A stretch of DNA of 64,000 nucleotides from Hirundichthys speculiger (taxonomy: Eukaryota > Chordata > Actinopteri > Beloniformes > Exocoetidae), in the NCBI GenBank assembly GCA_018398805.1, contig JAGFBZ010000339.1, forward strand, positions 372,001 through 436,000, given 5' to 3'. Of the stretch, positions 48,056 to 59,655 are shown piece after piece (the first letter of the stretch is position 1; every line of letters begins with the position of its first letter). The notes beneath the pieces were generated by a model that saw only the letters and a program-made list of their open reading frames with translations, was not told the origin of the DNA and did not search any database. Position numbers and translations under genes: made by a program.

Positions 48056-48884
48056 TATGGTTGTATTCCAATATTGTAATGTTATACAATATACTATTGT
48101 ACTTATGCTTAACTTAGACATATAAGTATACACTTACAGGACAAGTAATTCCTTATCTTTTTTAGATATTTAATGAACAGTCAATTCCCCTTGAATTGCA
48201 GTCACATGCACTGGTGACACCCACTTATGGCTTGGGGGAGATGTACAATATACTGTGACATGGCTCAGTCATTACTCATGAAGAGATGCCGATGACACTG
48301 TTCCTGTCCTCCCAAGATTCCAACACATACAGCCCACACACCGAACACCGTAGGAGTCAGTAGCATCAAAGACAAGAGTGAACCTGAATGCACTGCAAAG
48401 TGTGAGACAAAAATCCAGGATTCTCCAGTACAGGGGTTTTGGATTTATTTGTGCATAGAAGAACCCCTTTAATTCACTTCACCGCTTTACTGCAGATCTC
48501 TTAAAAAGCATTGCTACTTATTACAATAAATGTAGGGTGAAATTAAAGAAGATGAAAATACACTTTGTGTCACAAAATTTCTTGACTAAAAAGTGTCTAT
48601 GAAATTAGAGCAGTATTCTGATGTACTTCACTCAGTTTTTTTTTATGCAATTTTTTTCATGTTTAGGAGCATAACCACTATCATACTAAATCCTGTGGAG
48701 CTCACATAAAAAAGAATCGAGGAGACTTAAAGTCATTGCCTCGGGTATGAATTATTTTATGTACTATTTCTATGTTCTAATAATAATTGTATTATTAATA
48801 TTCATATCAATTATAACATTGTGATTTATTTCAAAGTTTCAAGAGTATGGCTCCTTACCTTATGTGAATAAATTATCCTGAAAC

Positions 48885-49140
48885 AAGAACAAAGGGTTCA
48901 TTTCCCCTGTTTAGTACATTGTTATCCCGTTCCAAATTGAACCAATATATCTTTCCCAGATTACCACAGATCTTCAAGGAAGGGATCAGAAACAAAGTAC
49001 TGACATTTCCATTTAGCGATAGCAATACCAAAAGCTAATACATTTGCACTAATTAAAAGCTGTCATTTCTCGATATGAATGGCAGTCAATATATTGTGCG
49101 CACTAATTCACATTATGGGCAAGGGCAAGCCACAAATTAA
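48885..49140. other. Candidate conserved non-coding element
   Basis: A non-repetitive stretch with several AT-core motifs (CACTAATTAAAAGC, CACTAATTCACATTATGG, ACAAATTAATACATTCC) and even composition. No coding frame was seen. The suggestion is motif- and texture-based only. Confidence 0.2.
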
Positions 49141-52100
49141 TACATTCCTGTATTTGTGGATATCCAAGATAACCTAGGGCCCTATTTATTACTACATCAT
49201 AGGACATCTGACTTTTACCACCATGGATGTTCTCCACACAGAGATCTCCGTGTTCATGTATACTTATAAATTTGAATTTTCATCATATCCTCACGCAGTG
49301 CAGATTAATCAGCAGTGCATCCCCTGCCAACTGCACCACATCCATATTCCTGCAGGCTTATTGCAAGGGGAGCGGCTGGTGATAAAGCAGGATCGATATG
49401 CAGAGCTGGTAAAAACACAGCAAGTACAACAGCATGGCACAAAGGCAAAGACCAGAAAGGACAGAGGAGTGACGGAAGGTGGCTGTTAAACCAAGTTAAA
49501 AAAAAAAAAAAAAAAAAAGAATCCACAGCATATTAATAAGCAGGGATTCTTGTCTTCTGTTATAGTTAAAGACAACATGTAATATTCATGTGTTAGCCTG
49601 TAGGCTAAAGCATGGTACAGATAATATTATATTCGTATGGTGGGATGTTTGCCCAAATTCTTTATGGGCTCTTTTAGAGGTATAACAATTCATTTTCAAA
49701 GATTCTATGTAGATAAGCACACTAAATCTCACTACTTTACATCCCAGAAGCAAGATTGGAAAAGGCAGATATAGTAAGCTAACTCCTCAAGTGCTGCACT
49801 TTTGTTTCTTTATGTCAACTCTGAGCCAAAAAAAAAAAAAAGCGCATATGTGCCATGAGTTTTTACAATTGCACCAGTCAAGCTACACTTTAACATGGGA
49901 TGCACTTGCTATAAACCTTTCTGACAGGTAAACCTGGGAAGGCATCAAAGATTTTCTCTCCTTGGCATATCTCAAAACTGCCACTGAGAATTGAATGACA
50001 ACTTTATTTCTCATCTGTTACATAAATCAAGGAAATACTGTGAAAGTCAGCTCTTCAAACTAAGAAATTCCCTGCGCTTTCTAAGCTTTAGAGGTTTTCT
50101 TTAACAAAGTTTCACACAGGAGCGAGAGGGGGGGGAAAAGTAATTTCTTTGACAGGCAGACATTATGTGATAGAGGAGACTTTTCACTGCATTAAAGAAT
50201 GGAGCTCCAAACAACAAAGAGATAGTAGCTGTTTAAAAGGCCAATTTTCCAGTCCACATTGTCATTGTCACACTCTTAACTCCAAAGGCAGACATGCACT
50301 CTGGCATCAAAGGCCATTGATTTTCTAATCAAGAGCAAATGATGATTAAGGCATATCTGCCCCCTTATCTTTCCGTTTAAAATCCTCCTTTCTGGATTCA
50401 ATTTGACTTTGGCTGTTTTGCTGCTGAGGGGAATCAGGACAGTCAAAGACAAAGACACCTTGTAGAGACAATGGGCGGTGTCATGAATGATTAAGGCTAG
50501 TGGAACAGAAAATGATCACCCATCCTCCCTTTCCCTCGGTTGCTGAAGGCTTAGATCGTTACGATGCCTTTTTTTTTCTGTTGTTGTTGATCTTCTTGTT
50601 GTTACTGTTCCCTTTAAATCTACTGGCACAGAAACACAGAAACTTTTCATTTGGTGAAAACTAAAATGAGAGTTGACTGCAAATAATGGTTAACAAATAA
50701 TACAAGTGTCACGAAGCTAAAATATTCCCAATTTCAGACTACACAAAAGTAAACACTGAGAAGAAGTGCTTCATAGACTCTCACCTTAATACTCTCTTAA
50801 ATTCCCAAAGTGAGAAGCAATAAACAATGTTAAAAAAAAGTTGTGGATTGAAAGTCCCATTTCTTAGACCTTGATAACATGAAGAAGTAATACCACAAAG
50901 CAGAGATGACTCACCCTAAGGGTGCAAATGCTCATTTCTTAGCAGACTTCAATTATCTCAACTCTCTTCCCTGGTTGGTCTTCCCATGTATATGTTTAGC
51001 CTTTGTGCTACACCTGCCTGAGGATGAAGGATTAACTCCCATCCTTCTCTGTAAGCTTGGTTTGGATTTTGGGTTTAACCATCCTCCAGGAGCAGCCTGG
51101 AGCTCAGCTTAAGAAAGATGTCCAAACTGCTCATTGCTTCTCCCCATTCACCCTCTATTTCCCAGTTCCAACTCAAACCATAAACACTGAACTGAGGGGA
51201 AGAATGAATGAAAGACAGATGGGCGTCATCAGTCCCTGACCTTCAGGCGATACCAGCTAAACATACAATGTAAGGTGTTGTTTTGTTAAAAGTATAGTTC
51301 TTCTAGCAATGAAATAAGAGGAGAGACAGACAGTACAGACAAAAATACCCCCATAAAACACGCTGGACCAAATATATTTGATGAAAAGGGGTTACTGTGA
51401 TATAGCTTTTCATGCTCAATATTCAATTTTAATGAGTTATTGCACCAGGTGTAATTCTCTTACCCAGACAAATAAGAAGAAGCAAGGACACTCATTTCCA
51501 GATCCATAATTTCTAGTTAGCAACTTCTTCTAAGACAAACAAGAGTATGTTACTGTGATTAGAGGGCCATTCATGGTGCCTTTATCCTCTCAGGTGTATT
51601 CATCCACTCTCCTATGAGCTACGTTTTCTCAAACCTTCAACTCTACAATATCACAATACCAGAAGCAGTTATGAAACATAGTATCCATCATGAAAGAGAT
51701 GAGATAATTGAGGAAAATCTTTGGTTGCACTGCAAGAGCTGACTTGTTAAACAGAAAAACTACCTGCAGAGACCTGCAGACAGATGGTACAACAGAGGGA
51801 ACCAGCTTCGGTTTCTTTACTTTATTTTTCTTCTCTTAGTGATGCAAACGTAAGAGTTTATCTCTTACAGGCTTCAAGCGACAAGATGATCTCTGTCAGA
51901 TTTCCTTAACAATTTGAAAAAACTGAGATCAGTAAGTAGTAAAAAAAAAAAAATACAAAGACTACTCTGTGTCCTTTCAAAACCAGTGAGCTGTGATATT
52001 GGAAGACAACCATCTAAATGCACAAGTCACTTATTATTTTATGAGTTAGCAACCATGAGCTCATGACTTTTACATTTTGTTAAACAAGTGGAGTCTGACT

Positions 52101-53224
52101 TTAGCTCTGTGAAGTGATTCCAAATGTACTCTGACTGCAAAGGCAAAAATGTGTAGCTCTGTCATTTCCTTCACCTGATTGCTGAACCATTACCAAGTCC
52201 ACCGTGATTACCCCTACCTGTCCTTATCACTGAACACAACGTAGCAATGTAACCTGCCTGTCGCTGGGGCAAGATTTGTGTTTTCTTATGGAGAGGTTTC
52301 TGTAGATTTTAACCTTAATCCTATCAGCTAATGTGAAGGCACTGATCCGCGGCTGTCTTGAAGGTTATCTGTGCATGTTTCACACCCACAGGCATTCATT
52401 ATTTACATAGCAGCTCCCCCGAGGCCCCAACCACCACAGGAGGTGTAGATGGGAAATCTACCTCCCAATCTGCCAGCAACACATCCGTATCTCCACTGCA
52501 TGGCTCACTGACTCAGGAGGATGTTGTGTCAGGATTATCATCCGTTCCCTGGAAACTTCATCATCATCGGCAAAGGCAGCTCTGGCAGTAGCTTAGGCCA
52601 CTTATGTTTGCTTTTTAAATCATGGGTTCCCCAAAAGCAGTGCCTCAAGGGATAGTTTTTTTTTTGTTTGTTTTTTTGTTTGTTTTGGGGGGGACTTCTG
52701 TTTCCAAGAGTGCACTTGGAAACAGAAAACAATTTAACAGTACTAACAGAACTGACGGAGGATAATTGCCAACAGAAGGGCGACTATCCTCCCGCAAGAC
52801 ATAAAAGCATCTCTTGCTTTCATAAATTTGATAAAGAATATGCTGACTTTCAAGTAACAAAGCCTCACTGCCATTTTGTATTACAAATTCTTGACGCCAT
52901 GTCAGGAACAAACAAGAAAGCAGCCCAATGCCGGTCCTTGATACAAAAAGGGTCGAGGTTGAGATGGATTTACTGGCAACAAAATGTCAACACTAATCTC
53001 TTTCCACTTGATTCCTTGACCCCTATATATAAATGTTTATTAGTTTTCTTTCATTTTTGAACTGCCCGGACCTGAAACAAGATACCATTGACAAAATATG
53101 GCCAGCGGTATCTTAATGATATCTCAATATATGTCCATAATGCTCTCTTAAAGTCTAAATCAGTAATTCAATTAACACCCACGTGGTCATGTGGAGAAAC
53201 AAATGCAACAGTGGTTGATTGCAG

Positions 53225-53760
53225 TAGTTTCACAGCCTTATCCCATAATCTCATGGATAATTAATTCTAATGATAATTTTGATCCGCAACAGCCATAATG
53301 ATAAACACCAATGCCCAAACCTATTCATGTGATTGTGCTATTGAGTGCAGACCTTTCCAGACCCCATGGACATCTGAAGACGTGTGAGAAAAACACCCTG
53401 AGCACCTGCGCCAACCCTTCAGTGTGCAGGGTTGGTTTGATATGAGCGTGAAAAGAGTATTTATAGAGCGGCACAGAGCCTCACTCTTGCATCCTTTCAG
53501 CACCGTGAGCCCATTCCAGCCCAGACACTATTGGCAGACCTGCTCACTCATTGGAAAAGCCATCACGTCAGCACACTGGCAGAAGATAGCATGTTGTGCT
53601 AACAGGTTAGGGGGCCGCTTGAAGGAACCTAATGCAGTTCATTATATCAGTGGCAATACACACTCCTTCTTTGATGCCTTACTGCACACCAGCAAGGGAA
53701 TCTGTCTGAAAATGCCTTTGTGTTCCTATGTTGTTTTTCACTCCATCTAATATAAACATT
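53225..53760. other. Candidate conserved non-coding element
   Basis: About 0.5 kb of mixed-composition, non-repetitive DNA that differs from the AT-rich surroundings, with GATAATTAATTCTAATGAT near the left end. It includes a 108-codon open frame with no recognisable domain. It could be a regulatory block or simply unique DNA. Confidence 0.2.
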
Positions 53761-56268
53761 AGCCTTCGCTACTGTGAGATATCTTCACCATCAGTATGCC
53801 TGTAATTACTGACTTACAGATAGTGTTGTAATCTTTAGAAACGCTTATGAAGTGGTCCATTTAGACCTCTATTGCAGTTTAAATCACAGAATTGCATCTA
53901 TGCATGTGAAGGCATACTGGAATGTCCAGATGTTCATTACGGAGTTGGACATCAATAATTACAGCATGCTATACAACATTTAAATGTATCACAACTTTCA
54001 GATGCTAGATCTGTTAATCTACTATTCCTGATCTTATAAGGCAGAAAGTCAATAAACAGAGATAATCATTCAGTGATCTACATATTTAAGGTACTGTTGT
54101 TATCTAAAACAATGTTTATCTTGTCATGTAGCATAAGATGGACAAACTAAATTATCTAAGCCTTAGAATCAACATCTCAGCTGAAATATTTAAAGATGGC
54201 GCTGATGCAGTCTAGAAATTTGAGGGCACAGGAAAAGTAGCTTCAATATAACTTTTCTTAGTCTGTAAAAATCTAACAATCAACAAGTAAAAAAAGAGTT
54301 AGTCAGGACACAATCTGAAGTGATATGAACACCTTGGACCATAGGTAATGAGACACAGTCTGAATGCAGGATGTTTATTCTCACAGCAACTGGTTCAAAA
54401 AGCCAAGGACACCAGGAAACCAAGTTTTAGATTTACCCAAAAAGATCGCCAGCCGCATCAGCAGAGAGGGTGAAATTAATCAAATAATTGAGTTAAAACA
54501 CCCAGGAGCAGATGTTCACATAAACAATTATGTACAAATGCATTATGTATTGCCCACTGCCCTTACTGCTCAACAGAATTCTCCATTAACGTTCCAGGTT
54601 TTCCTTTAAAGGTCTGTGATACACTACTTTGATCAACCTATCAGAACAATTCCCTCTTTCATCCTGAGGAATGTGATTTAGTTAAAAGGGGATTTTGGAT
54701 CAAGGTTCACTCACATCTCTTTCTTATGTTTAGTATTCATAGCAAGCATGGTAATCTGGTGTTGCTTTCCTAAAAGGTAACATCAATTTCTCATTAATAC
54801 AGAGTGCAAATATCTAAGAAAAGGGACAAGAGTCTGGAATTAAAAAAAAAAAAAAAGAAATTAAAAAAGAAGTTGAGGAGAAAGAAGCAAAGAAATAAAA
54901 CAGGGAAAAATTGAAGGCATCGTTTTAAAAATTGCCGTTGACTTTTAGTGTAAAAATTTGTATTTATTATTGTCTAAGAACTTGATGCTCTTTTTGCTTT
55001 TCTTGAAAGCAGGTCTAAAGATATTTCACCAATTTATCTCAAGACAGGTTTGACAAATGAAAGACTGTTGCAGCTACTTTTACTGTAATTCATACCATCA
55101 AAACAATAACACTAGAAAAAAACAAAAATCAGTATTTCTGAAAACTGGCAGAAACTAAAAGAGAATATCAGGTTGTTTTCTATATTACTCAAATTATTTG
55201 ATGACTACAACAAGATTCTAGGTGCTATTCCTGCCTTGGTCAAAGTAAAGATCTGTGGTTTGCTGTTGTAAATGACAACAGTTTTCCTCTGCCAATAACA
55301 GCGATTTAAGCTGTTTTGTTGTTCAAGGAGCAATGACCCGAGGCACTGATCCAACATTTAAGAACTGTATAGGACATTAATTATTGTGCAGTTTAAAAAA
55401 CAGTCGATTATAAGACATGCTGCTATATAATATATGAGGCTCTCCTCGGTGTCAAGCTGGGGTGTTGTGTTTTCTTAAAAAAAAAAAGTTTGGTTCTGAG
55501 ATACAAGAGCCCACTCCGATACCAGAATATAAAAGTTCAGTTTAGTTTTACAACCTCCACATGTGCAGGTGCTTTATTAACTGATATGTTTAAGGCAGTG
55601 TCAAATCACAAAAATACAGTGTTGTTGACCTCCAAGTTGACCTCCTTTTTGTCAATATTTTGAGAATAGGAAGGAGATTTTAACAGTTCCACTCCACCTT
55701 CTGTGCTTCATAGTGATTTAGTTCTATTCCTCTACATTCTTTATTCTATATGGAACACATCAATCTAACTTGGAGGACCAAACTTGTTCTGGATGCCACT
55801 GACTGAGTACAGTCGAAACTTAAAAGCTAAATTATTTAGCCAGTAAGTCCAGTTGATAAATGTTGATGGTGGAGGTCAATACATTGCAGTTATGTGTAGA
55901 GGAACCCCTCTGTAGGATTTATAATGCATAGGGGAAGATAAAGGCCATTGATTGTCTTCAACAAGGTCAGAAAAAGGTCCTTTTCTCCATTGAAAGGGTC
56001 TTTCTCCTGTTCTTACAACTTTAGGCTACCATCTGGTGATTACATATCATAAGGTTAATTGTACCATTTAAAAGAAACTATGAACTGTCTTACATGTTCC
56101 AAGGATAGAGTACGATAATGGGTTGTGTTTGTATGAGGGGATATTTAACTTTTAAATTATTCATCGTGTTGTGGAAAATGCAATGGCAGTACTAATATAA
56201 TATTGACCAAATCACAACATGACAGGAATGGCAATAAAGGCACAGCTTAACGTAGACAAAAGCACACG

Positions 56269-56269
<1 letters not shown>

Positions 56270-56322
<53 letters not shown>
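56270..56322. repeat. (CA)n microsatellite
   Basis: About 26 near-perfect CA units, the longest CA tract outside the compound repeat at 57.3 kb. Confidence 0.95.
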
Positions 56323-56326
<4 letters not shown>

Positions 56327-56799
56327 TCTACAAATATTATGGAGAGCTTTAGTGGAACACACCTCTTCTTATCATTACCAATTCTCATAAAGTACATGAC
56401 AGTTGGAAACTCAATATAGTAGATGGTCCAGAAAGGCCCAAAAAGAAAAACCCTTTATCTTCAGGAGTATAAAGCATGGCTTTCAGTCAAGAAATTATCT
56501 GGAGCTAATTTCCTTTTGTCATTTACTGTAGTGTGTATGTCAGACAAGCATACATGGGAATGAAGATGAATATGATAAACATGATGAATGGTTAGTAAAA
56601 CTGCATTTAATGAAGACATGCATATACAACTGTACAGTCAAATGCAATCATCTTTCAAAGGTAGTTCAGCAAAGTGTAGACATAAAAAAGATAATAATCA
56701 AATCTGTATCATAAAACTTAAAGCTTTATTGAGCATCAAGGTAAGACAAAACATCAATGAGCCCTCAGGAAACCATCACATGAAAATCTCTCCCATATG

Positions 56800-57110
56800 T
56801 AGTTGTATTTTGTCCCAAAGTCAAAGTGGGAGACATCGCTAATGATGGTAGAGCATTAGAGCACATAGATTCGGATTTCCCAATCCAGTCTGATAAACTG
56901 GTGACAGCTAACCAACCACACATTGTGGCGATTGACGCACTCCTGAACAAGACAGGGATGATGCAGCAGTCTCAAATGATCAAGCAATCCTAAGCATCAG
57001 GGAACACAAGAAGCTGGGAAAATGGGTTAAAGAGAAAGTAGAAAAAATATGGAAAACTGAAGGCAACAGTATTGCTCGTGGCACCACTGCTCAACACCCA
57101 CCATTCACCA
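56800..57110 (+). pseudogene. Non-LTR retrotransposon reverse-transcriptase ORF, C-terminal tail relic
   Basis: The plus strand reads SDFPIQSDKLVTANQPHIVA at 56871-56930, then, after a frameshift and stop, [19 protein letters not shown] (about 56998-57054) and, in a further frame, [12 protein letters not shown]. This order matches the conserved tail found at the end of reverse-transcriptase ORFs of some animal non-LTR elements: a WDFxIQTDK..NQPDIVVVD block, an EHEKLEKY block and a W-K-VKATVVPVV block. The clade was not determined. Only about 80-100 residues of an ORF that normally exceeds 900 are left, with at least two frameshifts. It is an old, 5'-truncated copy. Confidence 0.55.
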
Positions 57111-57263
57111 TTCAACCACGGATGACACGCAGGTGTTCTCAGGGTGATCATCCAATCATCCACCTCGGCTGTCACCAAGATTAACAAGGTCAGATGTTGG
57201 GGAACCGGGACATGCCATGCTGATGACAAATGGGCAACTACTGGACATGTAGGCCAGAGAACA

Positions 57264-57368
57264 TACACACACACACACACACATATACATATATATATAT
57301 ATACTGTGTACACACACATATACATATATATATATATATATATATACTGTGTACACACACACACACAC

Positions 57369-57440
<72 letters not shown>

Positions 57441-57441
57441 C

Positions 57442-57493
<52 letters not shown>
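57264..57493. repeat. Compound (CA)n/(TA)n microsatellite
   Basis: About 230 bp of alternating CA and TA blocks, including two near-identical modules (CACACATATACAT, a TA run, then CTGTGTACACACAC) at about 57278-57315 and 57312-57360, and a TA run over 57370-57435. The open frames covering it are products of the repeat and not genes. It ends exactly where hAT-like copy c begins. Confidence 0.95.
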
Positions 57494-58897
57494 GCGATTA
57501 AAATTTTTAATTGCAATTGATCGCATAATATCCCTGATTAATCATGATTAATCGCAATGTATACACAAAATCAAATAATGAATTCAAAAGTAGTGTAAAG
57601 ATCACTTTTATTTAAATGTTCTGCTGCCACATGAACTAAAGTGGCCAAAACATTTGTTCAAACACTTTTAACATCAGCATTTGTCAGCAACACATATTTA
57701 GTGTAAATCTCATCCTAAAAGATGTCAAATAAAATAAAGCTTATGGCCACTGCCAGGGCATTAATGTCATCCTGTTTTTATGAGAAATAAAAAAAAGTCT
57801 ACCAACAAAATCCTAAAAATCTAGAGGCCACAATCAGAACATTAAAACAGGTAATTTCTGAGGTAACAGCAGAAACTTTTAACAGGGAGTTCAACTTGTC
57901 AGTGACTACAAATAAGCTTGTTTCTGTCTAATCCTCCATCTGTGAGAACTTTAAATTGAAAATGTTCATGTTAAAAATCGGTAACTTTATCAATCCGCGT
58001 ATCACTCGTTCTTTCCATTTTCAATTGTCAATCAAAAATTTAAAAAATTAAAAAGTGACTTTATTTTGGTTTTCTTTTTTTAATCTAACACAAAAAAACA
58101 AATATATATGGATGTTTTTTCTATATTTCAATTTTAGGAAACGGGCCACGGGACTGGATTTGTTTTTAATATTTAATTGTCTGGTTTATATTACCCGGAA
58201 ATGGCTTTGTGCGGCAGTTGAGGTAGCATGGCTGGAATCACATACTATAATATTAGCAATATTGTGGAAATCTGAATCTGAAAACTCAGCTCATATATAG
58301 ATCAAACCAAAGCGCTCTCCAGCTCTGCATCTCCTCAGAGCACAGAATCTTCTAATGCTCATTTCCAGCATTGCAGGACATCCATCTGCTATTGAATAAG
58401 TCCTTGATCAAACTACCGTATTGGCCCAAATATAGGACGATATTTTAATCTAGAAGTCATATTCTCAAAAATGGGGGTCATTTTATAATCAAGGACGAGA
58501 CTTTTCTGTTGTCATTACACATCTGTGCGACTAGATGGAGCCGCATTGAAGTAACCAGTAAGAGAACAGCAGGACAGTGAACACATGGAGCAGATCTGAT
58601 GTAACATGGAGGAATGACACGATCGTCTTAAACAAAGGAGTTTTAAAGGTTTTTTTTTTTTTTCAGACAGAATTGTTGATATTGCTACCCGAGTTGCTAC
58701 CCGAACTGTAAAGTACACTGATTTTTACCGCTCTCCATGTCTGTTTTAGCTTTTCCGCATGTTTACCTCCCAATTCTCTTCCAGTTCCGCAGCAGCCAGT
58801 AACAGACTTTTTCAAAACAAAAGCATGTGAGCGACATGCGTTAAGGCGCGATAAAATAAATGTGGGCGTTAATAAATCAATGAGTTAACGCTAATAT
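57494..58897 (+). mobile_element. hAT-like non-autonomous element, copy c
   Basis: About 1.4 kb. It starts with GCGATTAAAATTTTTAATTG and GATTAATCATGATTAATCGC and ends with GTTGATAAATC-like and GAGTTAACGCTAATA sequence. It carries the same internal landmarks as copy a in inverse orientation: AAAATAAAATAAAGCTTATG, ATTGTCAATCAAAAATT, CACCCGGAAATGGC-like sequence, CTACCGTATTGGCCC, GACTAGATGGAGCCGCATTG and TTCCGCAGCAGCCAGTAACA. The outermost GGGCTGGGCAA of the left end is missing, replaced by the CA tract. No coding frame is conserved. Its 3' end faces the 3' end of copy d across a short TA-rich spacer. Confidence 0.65.
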
Positions 58898-58913
58898 ATA
58901 CATATATATATTA

Positions 58914-59617
58914 GGGCTGGGCAAGTTAACGCGTTATCACGTTAATGCCAATTCGTGCTTTAAGTTCCACGGTTTCAGTTATTTGCGGATTTTTTTAGAA
59001 ATATATGATATAATAAAAAAAATCAAGAAAAAAATCACGGAAACATCACAGGATGTTGTGCACGTTCTCTAACAGCGAAGAAATGTGAGCCAGCCTGGCC
59101 CCTTTAAGAAGCTAGCCTTATGGGTAATGGTGTGTGTGTGTGTTGTGGGATGGCAGAACGAAAACGGCATTACATGAAAAGTGGAGAGCGAGCATAAACA
59201 GCAGCCCAGCGTGTATAGATTTGCATTCTCTTAATCGACAGGAGCCCAACAATTCAATCTGTGTGATATTACAAGTTCCTGCAGTGCCAGAATAAAGTGC
59301 CCGTTCCATGCAGAAAAAAAAACCGGACTTTTCATAAAAAGACAGGATGACATTCATGCCCTGGCAGTGGCAATAAGCTTTATTTTATTTTACATTTTTT
59401 AAGATGAGATTTAAATATGTGTTACTGACAAGTGCTGATATTAAAAATGTTTGAAAAACAAATGTTATGGCACTTTAGTTCATATGGCAGCAGAACATTT
59501 AAATAAAAGTGCACTTTACACTACTTTTGACATTCATTATTTGATTTTGCATATACAATGCGATTAATCGTGATTACTCAGGGAAATCATGCGATCAATG
59601 GCGATTATAAATTTTAA
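58914..59617 (-). mobile_element. hAT-like element, copy d, carrying an LTR-like block in its centre
   Basis: The left part (58914-58946) is the 3' terminus of the family (GGGCTGGGCAAGTTAACGCG). The right part (59331-59617) is its 5' region (ACAGGATGACATTCATGCCC, GCAATAAGCTTTATTTTATT, GCGATTAATCGTGATTACTC). Between them, about 58947-59320 matches the LTR-like repeat at 14343-15535, including an AATAAA at 59291-59296. The transposon's usual centre is absent. Copy d is thus a chimera, formed by insertion plus deletion or by template switching during gap repair. It lies head to head with copy c. Confidence 0.6.
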
Positions 59618-59625
59618 TTGCATTT

Positions 59626-59655
59626 TATACACACACACACACACACACATATATA
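59626..59655. repeat. (CA)n microsatellite
   Basis: A CA tract of about 11-12 units followed by TATATA, directly abutting the 5' end of hAT-like copy d. Confidence 0.85.

Larger units (their letters stand above)
48064..56269. other. Gene-free stretch, mostly unique AT-rich DNA
   Basis: No convincing host exon, RNA gene or transposon was seen. A poly(A) of about 21 lies at 49498-49518, with shorter runs at 49829-49842 and 54841-54856. Two sub-regions are listed as candidate conserved elements (48885-49140 and 53225-53760). The open frame at 52358-52591 (+) follows a plausible splice acceptor, but no donor or domain supports it. Confidence 0.5.

Noticed and set aside
52668..53060. 130-codon plus-strand frame
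   Set aside because: It starts within a T/G homopolymer-like region and has no recognisable motif.
57144..57551. Long open frames on both strands (up to 178 codons) over the CA/TA tract
   Set aside because: The translations are Tyr-Ile, Thr-His and Val-Cys repeats dictated by the dinucleotide tract, so they are not genes.
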